Positions 34,091-43,497 of a stretch of 64,000 nucleotides of DNA are shown one piece after another (positions within the stretch are counted from its first letter, which is position 1; every line of letters starts with the position of its first letter). The notes beneath the pieces are model-generated. The model was not told the DNA's origin, did no database searches, and worked only from the letters and a program-made list of their open reading frames with translations. Position numbers and translations under genes: made by a program. Origin of the DNA: Terriglobia bacterium (lineage in GTDB: Bacteria; Acidobacteriota; Terriglobia; Terriglobales; Acidobacteriaceae); the NCBI GenBank assembly GCA_020072645.1, contig JAIQGK010000006.1, forward strand, positions 186,001 to 250,000. The letters run 5' to 3'.

Positions 34091-35881
34091 TTATTCCGGC
34101 AGAAAAATAGAAAACACCGTCCCGCTGTGGCCGGGGGCAACGCTGCTGCGCAGCGTAATGTTGCCACCGTGTTTCTGCACAATTTCGCGTGACACCCAGA
34201 GTCCCAGCCCTGTGCCCACGTCTTGCTTGGTGGTATAGAACGGCTCAAAAAGCTTCTTGCGATGTTCCGGCGTGATTCCGCTGCCGGTATCGGCGATAAC
34301 AATTCTTCCGCCTGCCCGATGTGAGTTGTTCAGCTCTGTGGCATGGTGCACGCGGATACGCAACGCACCGGCTGCGGGCAGGGCATCAATGGCATTGGCG
34401 ACCAGATTGGAAACCACCTGGCGGATTTCTCCCGGCAGTCCCATAACTTTTACCGTCTCATCGTACTCGCGGGAGAGCCGGATATTTTTTGCCTGAATGC
34501 GCGGCAGGTACAAAGACAATGCTTCTTCCACGATTTTCGGCAGGTCCATTACATGTGGCGAAGTAGTGTCGCGATAAAAACCCAGAGTTTGCCGCGTCAC
34601 ATGCGCAATGCGCGCCAGTTCATGCTCGGCCTGGGCAAGGTAGCTGCGGGTGTTATCGTCCCACTTGTCGGTCAGGCGCAGGATGTAGAACAGGTTCGTC
34701 ACGGCTTCCAGCGGGTTGTTGATTTCATGCGCAATGGTGGCAGCCAGCCGTCCTGCGGCAGCCAATTTTTCTGATTTGCGCAATGCATCCTCCGCCAGCT
34801 TCTTGCTGGTAATGTCCATGGCGACGCCAATCATCCGCTCAGGCTGGCCGGTTTTATCAAAGATGACCCGGCCGCGAGCGCCAATCCAGTGCACGCTTCC
34901 ATCAGGGAACGTGGTGCGATATTCAGTTTCATATTCGCCTTTACCCGCCAGGGCGTCCTGGAGCGCCAGTTGCACTCGATCACGATCATCCTGATGAATG
35001 AACGCCATTCCATGTTCAAAGCTCGGCGCCATGAGGCCGATAGGTTGGCCATGCACCAGCCACATGCCATCAGCCCACCATAGTTCGTTCGTCTTTACGT
35101 TCCACTCCCACGAGCCCAGGCGGGCGGAAACCTGCGCAATCTGTAGCCGGCGCTCCGTGGTGCGCAGGGCTTCACGCGTTTGCCGGGTCTCTGAGATGTC
35201 CTGGAAAATCACCGTAAGGCCAAGCGATCCGGGATAGCCGGAAATCGTGTACCAGCGGTTCAGCCGCGGATAAAACGACTCAAAGTGTACGGGCTCGCGC
35301 TCGCGCATCGCCTTCTTGAAATTGGCTTCCAGCTCGGTACCCACACTGTCCGGGAAGAGTTCCCACAGTTTGCGCCCGGTCATTTCCGCCACAGTTGAAC
35401 CGCATAACCGCGCTCCGGCGGGATTTACGTAATTAACTGTCCAGTCAGGGCTGTAGGAAATAAAACCTTCTGTGATCGTCCTGAGCGTTTCCGCCAACTG
35501 ACTCTGGCTCTTGAACGCGGCCATTTCCGCCACCGATTTCTGCAAGGCAACGTTGGTGATCAACAGTGAAACCATCACAAAAAGAAAAACCTGGATCAGC
35601 GCGTTGGGTCCAAAACCAAACGAAAAGTAAGGCGGCAAAAAAAAGAAATTTGCCAACAAGCCGGAAAGCACCGTGGCCATAACCGCCGGGCCAAAGCCGC
35701 ACAGCCGCGCCGTGAGCGCCACTGCGGCAAAAAAGAAGAAGAAAGGGAGCCGCTGCCCAACGATGGGCATAAAATTTGCCGTCAGCGCCGCTAACACAAA
35801 AAACAGCGCCAAGCCATACCGCAACACAGGATTCTCGCGATATAAGTCGATACCTGCAAGCCGATGGAGCAGCCCATCCAT
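34091..35881 (-). CDS. Membrane sensor histidine kinase with DUF4118 and two PAS domains
   Basis: 596 residues. The N-terminal four-TM DUF4118/KdpD-like module (about 20-112) is followed by PAS (about 132-235), PAS/PAC (about 245-360, FPDGSVHWIGARG), HisKA with H385 (IAHEINNPLEAV) and HATPase (N-box NLVANAIDAL, DTGSGI, FEPFYTTK, GTGLGLWVSR). It autophosphorylates on histidine and passes phosphate to an unknown receiver; no response regulator is adjacent. Single-domain receivers at 8357, 14434 and 52795 are possible partners. Confidence 0.93.
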   Translation of the reverse strand: MDGLLHRLAGIDLYRENPVLRYGLALFFVLAALTANFMPIVGQRLPFFFFFAAVALTARLCGFGPAVMATVLSGLLANFFFLPPYFSFGFGPNALIQVFLFVMVSLLITNVALQKSVAEMAAFKSQSQLAETLRTITEGFISYSPDWTVNYVNPAGARLCGSTVAEMTGRKLWELFPDSVGTELEANFKKAMREREPVHFESFYPRLNRWYTISGYPGSLGLTVIFQDISETRQTREALRTTERRLQIAQVSARLGSWEWNVKTNELWWADGMWLVHGQPIGLMAPSFEHGMAFIHQDDRDRVQLALQDALAGKGEYETEYRTTFPDGSVHWIGARGRVIFDKTGQPERMIGVAMDITSKKLAEDALRKSEKLAAAGRLAATIAHEINNPLEAVTNLFYILRLTDKWDDNTRSYLAQAEHELARIAHVTRQTLGFYRDTTSPHVMDLPKIVEEALSLYLPRIQAKNIRLSREYDETVKVMGLPGEIRQVVSNLVANAIDALPAAGALRIRVHHATELNNSHRAGGRIVIADTGSGITPEHRKKLFEPFYTTKQDVGTGLGLWVSREIVQKHGGNITLRSSVAPGHSGTVFSIFLPE

Positions 35882-35989
35882 TTGCGATCATTCTAGCTGA
35901 ATCAGAGCAGCAGGGCGGACGTGCGAGAAAGAGAGACCTTACTACTGATCACGCTTCGAAACAACGCAGTATTCCGGGCCAGATCCGCA

Positions 35990-36290
35990 ATTGGTCCGCA
36001 GTGATCTGCGGTAGCCTTCTTATTCTCGCGATGTCCCGGTCGCGCTCCTTTGGCAATCGCCCGATGGATCGCGTACGGGTCTCCCGGGTTCGGCAGATCA
36101 ATCTTCTCCGGCCTCGCCGATTTTCAGCATCTCGTGCATGTAATATTTCTTCCCGTGCAGTCGGGGCACGCGGCTTGTCGTAGCGATGAATCCGTAGGCC
36201 GTTTCCAACGGTCTGTCAATAACTCGTCTCTCTTTAAAATAATTTTGCCAACGTATGAGAAGAAGATGATCATTCTCCTGCTGCCCGGGA
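35990..36290 (-). other. Possible frameshifted small gene remnant
   Basis: Minus-strand translation gives ETAYGFIATTSRVPRLHG and YYMHEMLKIGEAGE up to a stop near 36100. The neighbouring frame then continues KIDLPNPGDPYAIHRAIAKG as though a single protein had been broken by a frameshift. I do not recognise it and cannot exclude coincidence. Apart from this, 35882-36296 holds nothing I can support. Confidence 0.25.
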
Positions 36291-36296
36291 TTCGGC

Positions 36297-37799
36297 TTAT
36301 TTCCCCACAAATCGCACCAGGCCGTCGCGATAATCGATCATCACTTTCATGTTCTCCATGGCGCTGAAGCCAATCTGCCCGGAAACTTCAATCCCCAGGT
36401 CTTTGCTCACCGAGTGAAGATCGAGCGTGCTGATGCGGTCATTGCGGTTTACCTTGGCAAATCGCAGCGTTGCGTCATCGGCGATGAAGGCGCTGTTCAC
36501 CACGCCGCTGGCCCCGGACATGGGCGAATTAAAGGCCCGCATCTCCGGCATCAACCTGGCCAGCTCAGGTGAGATGGTGTTGGCATTCGAGCCGCTATCG
36601 ACCACAAACAGCCCGGTGGCTTTTTTGCCCACTTCAGTTGGCAAAAGCAGAAAATGCCCGAGTGTAAAGGTCTGACTGAAGGCGTCTGTCTGCGCAGGCT
36701 CGCCGTCATTGCGTCGAGCTGGCATCGGTTCCAAGCGAAGCTTGCGCGCAGGCATGTCCAGCGTGACCAGGTATTTTGAGAAAACATCCATGCCAATGAT
36801 TCCGTCCACTTCCGCAATCTCTCGCGGTGTGGCCTGGACAAAGCAGTCATGAAATTCAAGATCGCCAATCACAACCTTGTCCACCCACGCCTTGTAGCCC
36901 ACCGCTGCTCCCGATTTACCTACGCCTTCCAGCGCCTGCTCAGATAGCTTGCTCGCGCCAATCTTTTCCGCCAGCTTGCGGGTGATCGTGATGCCAGAAG
37001 ATCCGGTATCCACCAGCAATGTCACCGTGGCGCGGTCATTCAGCCGTGCTCGAACGCCGTAACCACGCAGCACAAAGTTGGCGCTTACGGTCAGCGCTTC
37101 CATCTTGATTTCCGCGCGCTCCACGTCACGCGCCGGTATCCAGGTCTTGCGGCCGGCCAGGGCTTTTACAAAGTCTTTGTATTCCCGTTCATGCCGTTCT
37201 GCTTCTGGATCACTGTGGAACTCCGCCAGATGGCGCTCAAGCGCCGCCACATTTTCCGGATAGGCCAGCCGGATGGCCCATTCATAAAACGCATCATTAT
37301 CTTGCGGATCAAGCTCGTGTGCTTTGGCGATGGCTGCTTTTGCTTTGCTGTGACGCGTATAAACAGCATCAACCTTCCCCTGTCCCAGCCACGCGCGAGC
37401 GCATTTGTCGTCGAGCTTAAGCGCTGCCCGGAACTCATCTTCAGCCTGCGGAATTAAGCCGCGGCGATAGTAAACATCACCTCGCGCGGAGTGAATGATT
37501 GCTGATTCCGGGAATAAGGCCAGCGCTTTTTGTGAGCTTTCTTCGGCGGCCTTGACGTCATCGGCTTTCAAGAGGCTGCGCACCAGACCCGTATACGCTT
37601 CAGCGGAGGGTTTTGCGTCAACAATCTTTCGGTATGCAGCCGCCGCGCCGCGAAAATCGGCCTGGAGAAACAGATGATGCGCGTTGGCTAAGGCCGCGTC
37701 GTCGGGCGTGCCCGACAAGCTCTGCGCCCGTGAGAGCGGCGCGACAACTACGATCAGCAGGAAGCAGCAGAACCGGGACACAACTCCAGAACGCATCAC
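36297..37799 (-). CDS. Exported TPR protein with tandem retropepsin-like aspartyl protease domains
   Basis: 500 residues. A signal peptide (FCCFLLIVVVAPLSRAQ) is followed by TPRs at about 30-190 (one reads LFLQADFRGAAAAYRKIVDA), then two aspartyl-protease half-domains with active-site motifs LVDTGSSGITI and VVDSGSNANTI. Retropepsins usually dimerise to supply two aspartates; here both may lie in one chain. It is a paralogue of the next gene upstream (37842-39443), with the same order and intermotif spacing. The substrate is unknown; it is probably periplasmic. Confidence 0.85.
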   Translation of the reverse strand: MMRSGVVSRFCCFLLIVVVAPLSRAQSLSGTPDDAALANAHHLFLQADFRGAAAAYRKIVDAKPSAEAYTGLVRSLLKADDVKAAEESSQKALALFPESAIIHSARGDVYYRRGLIPQAEDEFRAALKLDDKCARAWLGQGKVDAVYTRHSKAKAAIAKAHELDPQDNDAFYEWAIRLAYPENVAALERHLAEFHSDPEAERHEREYKDFVKALAGRKTWIPARDVERAEIKMEALTVSANFVLRGYGVRARLNDRATVTLLVDTGSSGITITRKLAEKIGASKLSEQALEGVGKSGAAVGYKAWVDKVVIGDLEFHDCFVQATPREIAEVDGIIGMDVFSKYLVTLDMPARKLRLEPMPARRNDGEPAQTDAFSQTFTLGHFLLLPTEVGKKATGLFVVDSGSNANTISPELARLMPEMRAFNSPMSGASGVVNSAFIADDATLRFAKVNRNDRISTLDLHSVSKDLGIEVSGQIGFSAMENMKVMIDYRDGLVRFVGK

Positions 37800-37841
37800 C
37801 AGAGAATACTTGCGGCAAGAATCATTGGCAAAGAATTCCCC

Positions 37842-39443
37842 CTATTCGCGGGCTTTCTTAAACTCATACACTTCAAAATTAACCAGCCCGTCGCGATAGT
37901 CAATCGCCATTTTCATCTGTACAAGCGTACGAATACCAATGAATCCTGCTATCTCTGTGCCTTCAGAAGCGCTGATGTTGTCAGTAGAGAAAACAGGAAG
38001 GTCATGGCTTTCAATCCGCATCTTGGCAAACTGCAGGATCGCTTTCTGTCCGGTCAAAACTTCCTGCACCTTGCCGCTCACCCCTTTCATGGTGTAATCA
38101 CCGTCCGCGCTGGCTTTAGTCACCTGCGAGGCAAGCTTCGGGCTCATGATGTTGAGGTCTGCGCCGGTATCGAGGATAAAATTTCCCACCGCCTTGTCGT
38201 TGACCACCACAGGCACCACAATGTCATGCCCAAAACGATAAAACTTGGTGAAAGACTGCATCTCAGGCGCGATATAGCGGTCCTGGGCCGGATCATCGTC
38301 GCTGACGGCATTCGGGTTTTTGGGCAGAGGAGTCAGCAAGACCTTCTGTTCGCGGAAATTCAGCGTGACCAGGAACTTCCTGAAGACGTCCGCCCCAATA
38401 AGGCCGGCTTCATCGGCGATATCATTTTTGCTGGAAACCGTGACAACGCAGTTATGAAACTCCACGCTGCCAATGGTGATCTTATCGACCCACGCCTCGT
38501 AGCTGAGCGTAGATCCCTGATCTCCGATGCCGCCAATCCGGCTGTCCGCGATCTTCACCGCGCCCGCCTTCTCCGCCAGTTTTCGTCCAATCGTGATTCC
38601 CGGCGCACCCGTGTCCAGCAGCAGAATGGCTGAAGCTCGATCGTTAAATTTCACCTGCAGACCGAAGCCCTTGCTGATATTCATGGGGCCGTTGCGATTG
38701 ATGTCATAGACGCCGGTGATCTCCTTGCCATAGGGCAGTGCTTTCAGTTCAGTGGGCTTAAGCTGGCTGGCCATGATCCAGGGTTGCTTGCCTGCAACGG
38801 CGGTAAGATATTTGATCCGGTTGGCGTCGGCGTCAGTGGGATGGTCCCCGGCCGATTTTTTGATTGCCTCAAGCTGCTCCGCATAAGGCAGTGTCTCTAC
38901 CCAATATTCATAAATCTGTTCATCCTGCGGATCGAGTTCATGCGCCTTGGCGAACGTCTCTTTGGCCCGCTTGTTCATGGAGACCATTTGAAACATGCGG
39001 CCCATGCCGAACAGGGCGCGGGCGGAGTTGGCATCCAATTTTAAGGCAGCGCGATATTCAGTTTCCGTATCTGCAAATTTTCCCGCGCGAAAAGCCACGT
39101 CACCCGCCGCTGCATGCACCATGGCTGAGTTTGGGACGGCGACAACTGCTTTCTTCGCGGCTTCCTCGGCCTCATCAAGCTTGGACGCGCGCAGTAAGCT
39201 GCGGACCAATCCGGCATTCGCTTCCGGTGACGATGGGTTCTTGGCAAGAATGGCCTGGAACGCTGTGGCAGCCTCTGCAAATTGCCTCTTGCTCATCAAC
39301 AACTGGGCATCCACCAGGGGATCCGGAGCGGCGGCGGCAGCGCTGCGGGCCGCGGGCGGCACGGCAGGCTTGGCATTGTCCGCGGTGGTCTGCGCCGTGG
39401 CGGACGCAGCAAGGCATAGGGCGAGCAAAAAACTGGATTTCAT
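37842..39443 (-). CDS. Exported TPR protein with tandem retropepsin-like aspartyl protease domains, paralogue
   Basis: 533 residues. The signal peptide MKSSFLLALCLAASATAQ fixes the start at 39443 (the frame opens at 39584). An alanine/proline linker precedes TPRs (QLLMSKRQFAEAATAFQAIL, YRAALKLDANSARALFGMGR), then protease motifs LLDTGAPGITI and ILDTGADLNIM. Both aspartates and the G-rich flaps are present. The gap to the downstream paralogue is 42 nt, so they form a tandem duplication transcribed together. Confidence 0.85.
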   Translation of the reverse strand: MKSSFLLALCLAASATAQTTADNAKPAVPPAARSAAAAAPDPLVDAQLLMSKRQFAEAATAFQAILAKNPSSPEANAGLVRSLLRASKLDEAEEAAKKAVVAVPNSAMVHAAAGDVAFRAGKFADTETEYRAALKLDANSARALFGMGRMFQMVSMNKRAKETFAKAHELDPQDEQIYEYWVETLPYAEQLEAIKKSAGDHPTDADANRIKYLTAVAGKQPWIMASQLKPTELKALPYGKEITGVYDINRNGPMNISKGFGLQVKFNDRASAILLLDTGAPGITIGRKLAEKAGAVKIADSRIGGIGDQGSTLSYEAWVDKITIGSVEFHNCVVTVSSKNDIADEAGLIGADVFRKFLVTLNFREQKVLLTPLPKNPNAVSDDDPAQDRYIAPEMQSFTKFYRFGHDIVVPVVVNDKAVGNFILDTGADLNIMSPKLASQVTKASADGDYTMKGVSGKVQEVLTGQKAILQFAKMRIESHDLPVFSTDNISASEGTEIAGFIGIRTLVQMKMAIDYRDGLVNFEVYEFKKARE

Positions 39444-39611
39444 GCGCGATATAGTACAACAAAAGGCTAGATTACTTCCGCCAGTTTTTCCCCTTATAAA
39501 CCACGGAATCCAAACCATCCATACTGGGAATGTTTTTATTATGGCTAGGCTTAACGGGCTTCCTTCGCACATGAACAGCCTCACGATTTACAATACAAAT
39601 TGCTCACACAT

Positions 39612-39696
<85 letters not shown>

Positions 39697-39835
39697 GCAA
39701 ACTTTCATTTGAATCGCAGCGAGCATGGATGCAAGTCACGCGAGCACGAGATTTTCTTCCGCATTCTCCATGCATTTACGCGCAAAGACCTGGGGTTGAA
39801 TCCGCAAACCTTCCCAATTTACTATTCCGCTCATC

Positions 39836-40282
39836 ATGGGAACCAGGACCAGAGCAGGACAATTTTTCGTCACGCTATTGGCGACTACACTTTTTATCGC
39901 CAGCGCTGCGGCGCCCCAACCCACCGCCACAATCGACAAACCCAAGTCGCGGACTGTGACCGGAGGCTTTTGTCGAATTCTGAGCAACAACACCTTTTCT
40001 GGCAACTTTGGCCCAAATAGCTCAATGCCCACGCTGGCCCTGACGATCGGACCAGCTTCCGCAATGGCCGACGCATTGCACGCAAACAAGGCCAACTTTA
40101 CCGGCCCCGGCACTTATAAGAATGAGATCATTGCGGTCTACCTGGGCAAGACCGCGCTGGAAGATAGCTACATGGGGCTTGGCACAGTCGTTATCAATGC
40201 GGACAAGCACTCTGGAACTTTTTCATTGAACGACAAATCCACTTCCGGGCATTTCGACTGCGGCGCTCCACCAGCATCCTGA
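39836..40282 (+). CDS. Small exported hypothetical protein
   Basis: 148 residues. A Sec signal (FFVTLLATTLFIASAAA) precedes a beta-rich domain with two cysteines (GGFCRIL, HFDCGAP) that could form a disulfide, one near each end. Repeated motifs such as TFSGNFGPN and TFSLNDKSTSGHF suggest a small beta barrel or sandwich. No family recognised. Confidence 0.65.
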   Translation: MGTRTRAGQFFVTLLATTLFIASAAAPQPTATIDKPKSRTVTGGFCRILSNNTFSGNFGPNSSMPTLALTIGPASAMADALHANKANFTGPGTYKNEIIAVYLGKTALEDSYMGLGTVVINADKHSGTFSLNDKSTSGHFDCGAPPAS

Positions 40283-40329
40283 TGGTTCCAAATACCTGGC
40301 AGGTGGCGAAGCTGGCCTTATTAACGTCT

Positions 40330-40350
40330 TAACGTCCTTAAGCCCAATTC
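40330..40350 (+). terminator. Hairpin terminator
   Basis: AAGCCC (40330-40335) pairs with GGGCTT (40343-40348), 7-nt loop, followed by TT. It ends the small exported protein gene. Confidence 0.5.
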
Positions 40351-40514
40351 CGGGGCTTTTCGCCGACCAGGTACTAGCACCTTTGCCTTCCAGCTCTGGA
40401 TTGTATAAACCCTGCAAATGTGGTGAAATCTGATACACCCAGTACGTCGTTTGGATACACTTTTGGCTCCAACGAACGGTCCCGACCTGTCTATGTCATT
40501 GAAAAACAGGTTTA

Positions 40515-40528
40515 GGCCGATCACTTGC
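40515..40528 (+). promoter_or_regulatory. Candidate sigma-54 promoter upstream of the TPR outer-membrane protein
   Basis: GG at 40515-40516 and GC at 40527-40528 are separated by the required 10 nt, within TAGGCCGATCACTTGCC, which keeps the GGC and TTGC cores but misses some consensus bases. It would start transcription near 40540, 27 nt before the ATG. The sigma-54 activator gene two steps downstream makes the match more plausible. Confidence 0.4.
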
Positions 40529-40566
40529 CTGCTAATAGAGATAACCAAGCACGCGGGCTCGAACAC

Positions 40567-42006
40567 ATGAAACGTCAAGCCATCTTCGTCAGGATTATTA
40601 CGGCCATGCTCGCCCTGGTGAGCACGCACCTTTTTTCCCAGCAGACCCTTTCACAGCAGACGCCCGAACAGGAAATTGCGCAGATCGTCGCGCAAAGCCA
40701 GGAGGCGCTAAGCGAGCACAATGAGCAAAAGGCGCTTTCGATTATTCAGCAAGGGCTAATCAAGTTTCCGAATCGCGAAGAACTGCAAATCCAATTGGCG
40801 CGCATCTACGTGGAGCAGAAGCGAGATCGCCAGGCGATTGGCTTGCTGAATTCCGTCCTGTTGGCCAATGCATCCAGCCGTAACGCCAAACTGGAGCTGG
40901 CACAGATTTTTGGGTATCGGGAGAACTACCGCGAATCTGACCGACTCTATCGCGAACTGCTCGCGGTCGATCCGGATGACGAAACCGCAGCGCTTGGGCT
41001 GGTTCACAATCTTGCGCTGGAAGGCAAGCGCGCAGAAGCGCGAGCACAGTTGCAGCAGGCTTTTTCACGCCACCCCACCAGCCTGCAACTGCAGCAGTAC
41101 AGTGATTATCTGGCATCCGAGCCTATTGAAGGCCAGGCGCGGAAATTCCATCGCGTACAAAACTCTGAATCATTCTTTACCGATACTTCAGGAAACAGCT
41201 CTGTTTATTCCAGCCAGGGCGTTGTCTATCAGTTCAGTAAAAACATGACCAGCCGAGTGGGCGTGGAAGAAACATCGCTGTGGAAGACCGGCACCTTCAC
41301 TGAGACGGTGCTTTCCGGCGCGGCGGACACTCGCCTGCGGCTTGGTAAATATGTTGCCGTGCGTACCAGCCTGGGAGCCGTTCGCTTTGCCGATACCAGC
41401 AGCCAGCTTCTTTATGGCGGAGACCTGGAACTCTACCCTCTGAAGGGACTTTATCTTTCTGGTGGTTTCTCGCGATATCCAATTTCGCCCACGTTTGATT
41501 CCACCGCGTTCGATCTGCTGGCGCACGGCTGGCACGGCCATCTTGATTACCGCGGACACAATTTTTCCGTCGCGGGTAGTTTTTCCCTGACGCACTACTC
41601 TGACAGCAATCATGGCGAGCGCGAGTGGGGAGAAGTGTTGCGCTGGTTCCCATGGCATGACAATCAGTTTGCCATCGGCGGCGGCTACGCTTTTCGCCAT
41701 ATTCATTTCACCAAAGATCTGAATCACGGCTACTTCAGTCCCAACCAGTATCGCAGCCACCTTGGCGCGGCCGGATTCCGCATGCGGCTGGGAAAACATT
41801 ATCGCGGGGAATATTTGGGCTATGGCGGCGGTGAAATTCTGGAAGATTTTGCCGGCTACTCGCCTGCAGGCGTGGCCGTGATGAAAAACGACTTTTTATT
41901 TGGTCCGTGGGACCTTTCCGCGGACTACACCTATTACCACCTCATACAGTCAACCGGCGCTTTCCGCACGAATGCCGTGAGCGTGACCTTGGGGTACAAA
42001 TTTTAA
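40567..42006 (+). CDS. TPR-containing outer-membrane beta-barrel protein
   Basis: About 479 residues. A signal peptide (RQAIFVRIITAMLALVSTHLFS) precedes TPRs at about 40-185 (QKALSIIQQGLIKFP, RQAIGLLNSVLL, RESDRLYRELLAVDP), followed by a region of alternating beta strands ending in GYKF, with the C-terminal aromatic residue typical of outer-membrane barrels. The ATG at 40567 is preferred to a TTG at 40525. It heads a signalling cluster and may be the secretin/exporter-like output of that system; PgaA/YaiO-type TPR barrels are the closest idea. Confidence 0.78.
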   Translation: MKRQAIFVRIITAMLALVSTHLFSQQTLSQQTPEQEIAQIVAQSQEALSEHNEQKALSIIQQGLIKFPNREELQIQLARIYVEQKRDRQAIGLLNSVLLANASSRNAKLELAQIFGYRENYRESDRLYRELLAVDPDDETAALGLVHNLALEGKRAEARAQLQQAFSRHPTSLQLQQYSDYLASEPIEGQARKFHRVQNSESFFTDTSGNSSVYSSQGVVYQFSKNMTSRVGVEETSLWKTGTFTETVLSGAADTRLRLGKYVAVRTSLGAVRFADTSSQLLYGGDLELYPLKGLYLSGGFSRYPISPTFDSTAFDLLAHGWHGHLDYRGHNFSVAGSFSLTHYSDSNHGEREWGEVLRWFPWHDNQFAIGGGYAFRHIHFTKDLNHGYFSPNQYRSHLGAAGFRMRLGKHYRGEYLGYGGGEILEDFAGYSPAGVAVMKNDFLFGPWDLSADYTYYHLIQSTGAFRTNAVSVTLGYKF

Positions 42007-42118
42007 GGAACAAGTTTTAAAGACATTAGTTTTGAAGACGCAAGTTTTTGACGAAACAAATTTCGATGGATGCAAGTTGTGGCCACAGCCGTGACAGGCT
42101 GTAGAAAGGCTCTTTCGG

Positions 42119-43483
42119 ATGTCCGGCAGCGAAAAAAATCGTAACTTCAGAATTCTGGTGGTGGACGACGACGATTCCACCCGCAGCTTGCTCAGCTCCG
42201 TGCTGGCCGCGGAAGGTTATGAATGCCTTACCGCGAACAGCGTGGCCTCGGCAGACGTAATCCTGCGCCAGGAGCCGGTGCAGCTTGCGCTGCTTGATCT
42301 TTATCTGGGCACGGCCAACGGGCTAAACGTGCTTGACCTCATCAAAGTTCTGCAGCCGCAGTGCGCCTGCGTGATCATGACGGCGCATACCAGCGTTGAG
42401 ACTGTAACCAAGTCTCTTGGCTCCGGAGCCATTGAGTATCTGGGCAAGCCCTTGCTCATCGATGATCTTTTGACTCTGGTGCGACGGGTGCAGGCCAGCA
42501 AACGCGCATCAGGCGAGGCCACAGCCACTGTCGATGAAGGCCCGGAGACATCCATCATCGGACGCACGCCGAAAATGCTGGAAGTCTATCGCGCGATTGC
42601 GCGCGTCGCGCCCACGGAAGCCAGCGTGCTGATTCTGGGCGCAAGCGGCACAGGCAAAGAGCTGGTGGCGCGCGCCTTGCACGATCATAGTTCGCGCGCA
42701 GACAAGCCGTTTGTGCCAGTAAACTGTGGCGCTCTTCCGGAAAACATTCTGGAAAGCGAGCTTTTTGGCCATGAAAAAGGCGCATACACCGGCGCGGACA
42801 GCGCCCGTCCCGGCCTGTTTGAAGCCGCCCACGGCGGCACGCTTTTTCTGGATGAAATCTCTGAAACCAAGCCCGGCTTCCAGGTGAATCTTCTGCGCGC
42901 GGTGCAAGAGCAGCAAATCCGGCGCGTTGGCTCGCATAAGTACACGCAGATAAATGTCAGAATTCTCGCGGCCAGCAATCGCGACCTGACCAAGCTGATG
43001 ACCGAGGGCCGCTTCCGTGAAGACCTCTACTATCGGCTGAGCGTTGTGGTGATCAATCTCCCCGGACTCGAAGAGCGCCGCGAAGATATTCCGCTGCTAG
43101 TGCAACATTTCCTGAAACGTTCCAACAACAAGAGCAAGCGCAATATCACCATCACGGATTCCGCAGTAAAGATGCTGACCAATGCGGCGTGGCCGGGAAA
43201 TGTCCGTGAACTGGAAAATCTGGTGGAGCGGCTGGCAATTTTCTGCTCGTCCGGTGAAATCGGCGTGGCCGATGTGGAGCGTGAACGGCAAATGGTACGC
43301 ACCAATGGCCTTCCCGACAAGACTCCACCTTCTTCACTGGAAGACATGGAGCGGCAGCACATTTTGCGCGTGTTGCAGGAGCATGCGGGCAACAAGTCCA
43401 AGGCCGCCCGTGCCCTGGGCATTGAACGAAAGACTCTGTACCAGAAGGCACGCCGGCTGGGGATTGATCTGATGGTCGGCTGA
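42119..43483 (+). CDS. NtrC-family sigma-54-dependent response regulator
   Basis: 454 residues. Receiver domain with D60 (LALLDLYLG) and K109; AAA+ domain with Walker A GASGTGKE (173-180), the sigma-54-contacting loop GAYTGA (220-225, a GAFTGA variant), Walker B GTLFLDEI and arginine-finger region; C-terminal Fis-type HTH (KSKAARALGIERKTLYQKARRL). It activates RpoN promoters on phosphorylation. The CHASE2 kinase gene begins 14 nt later and is its obvious partner. Confidence 0.95.
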   Translation: MSGSEKNRNFRILVVDDDDSTRSLLSSVLAAEGYECLTANSVASADVILRQEPVQLALLDLYLGTANGLNVLDLIKVLQPQCACVIMTAHTSVETVTKSLGSGAIEYLGKPLLIDDLLTLVRRVQASKRASGEATATVDEGPETSIIGRTPKMLEVYRAIARVAPTEASVLILGASGTGKELVARALHDHSSRADKPFVPVNCGALPENILESELFGHEKGAYTGADSARPGLFEAAHGGTLFLDEISETKPGFQVNLLRAVQEQQIRRVGSHKYTQINVRILAASNRDLTKLMTEGRFREDLYYRLSVVVINLPGLEERREDIPLLVQHFLKRSNNKSKRNITITDSAVKMLTNAAWPGNVRELENLVERLAIFCSSGEIGVADVERERQMVRTNGLPDKTPPSSLEDMERQHILRVLQEHAGNKSKAARALGIERKTLYQKARRLGIDLMVG

Positions 43484-43497
43484 TTGCAAGGAATTCA

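Noticed and set aside
35776-36183. A 135-codon plus-strand frame starting inside the antisense of the histidine kinase
   Set aside because: It begins in the kinase coding region on the opposite strand and has composition expected of a shadow frame.
42007-42118. AAGTTTT-type short repeats and an ACAGCC/GGCTGT hairpin before the NtrC gene
   Set aside because: Too short and degenerate to assign a role; probably ordinary leader sequence.
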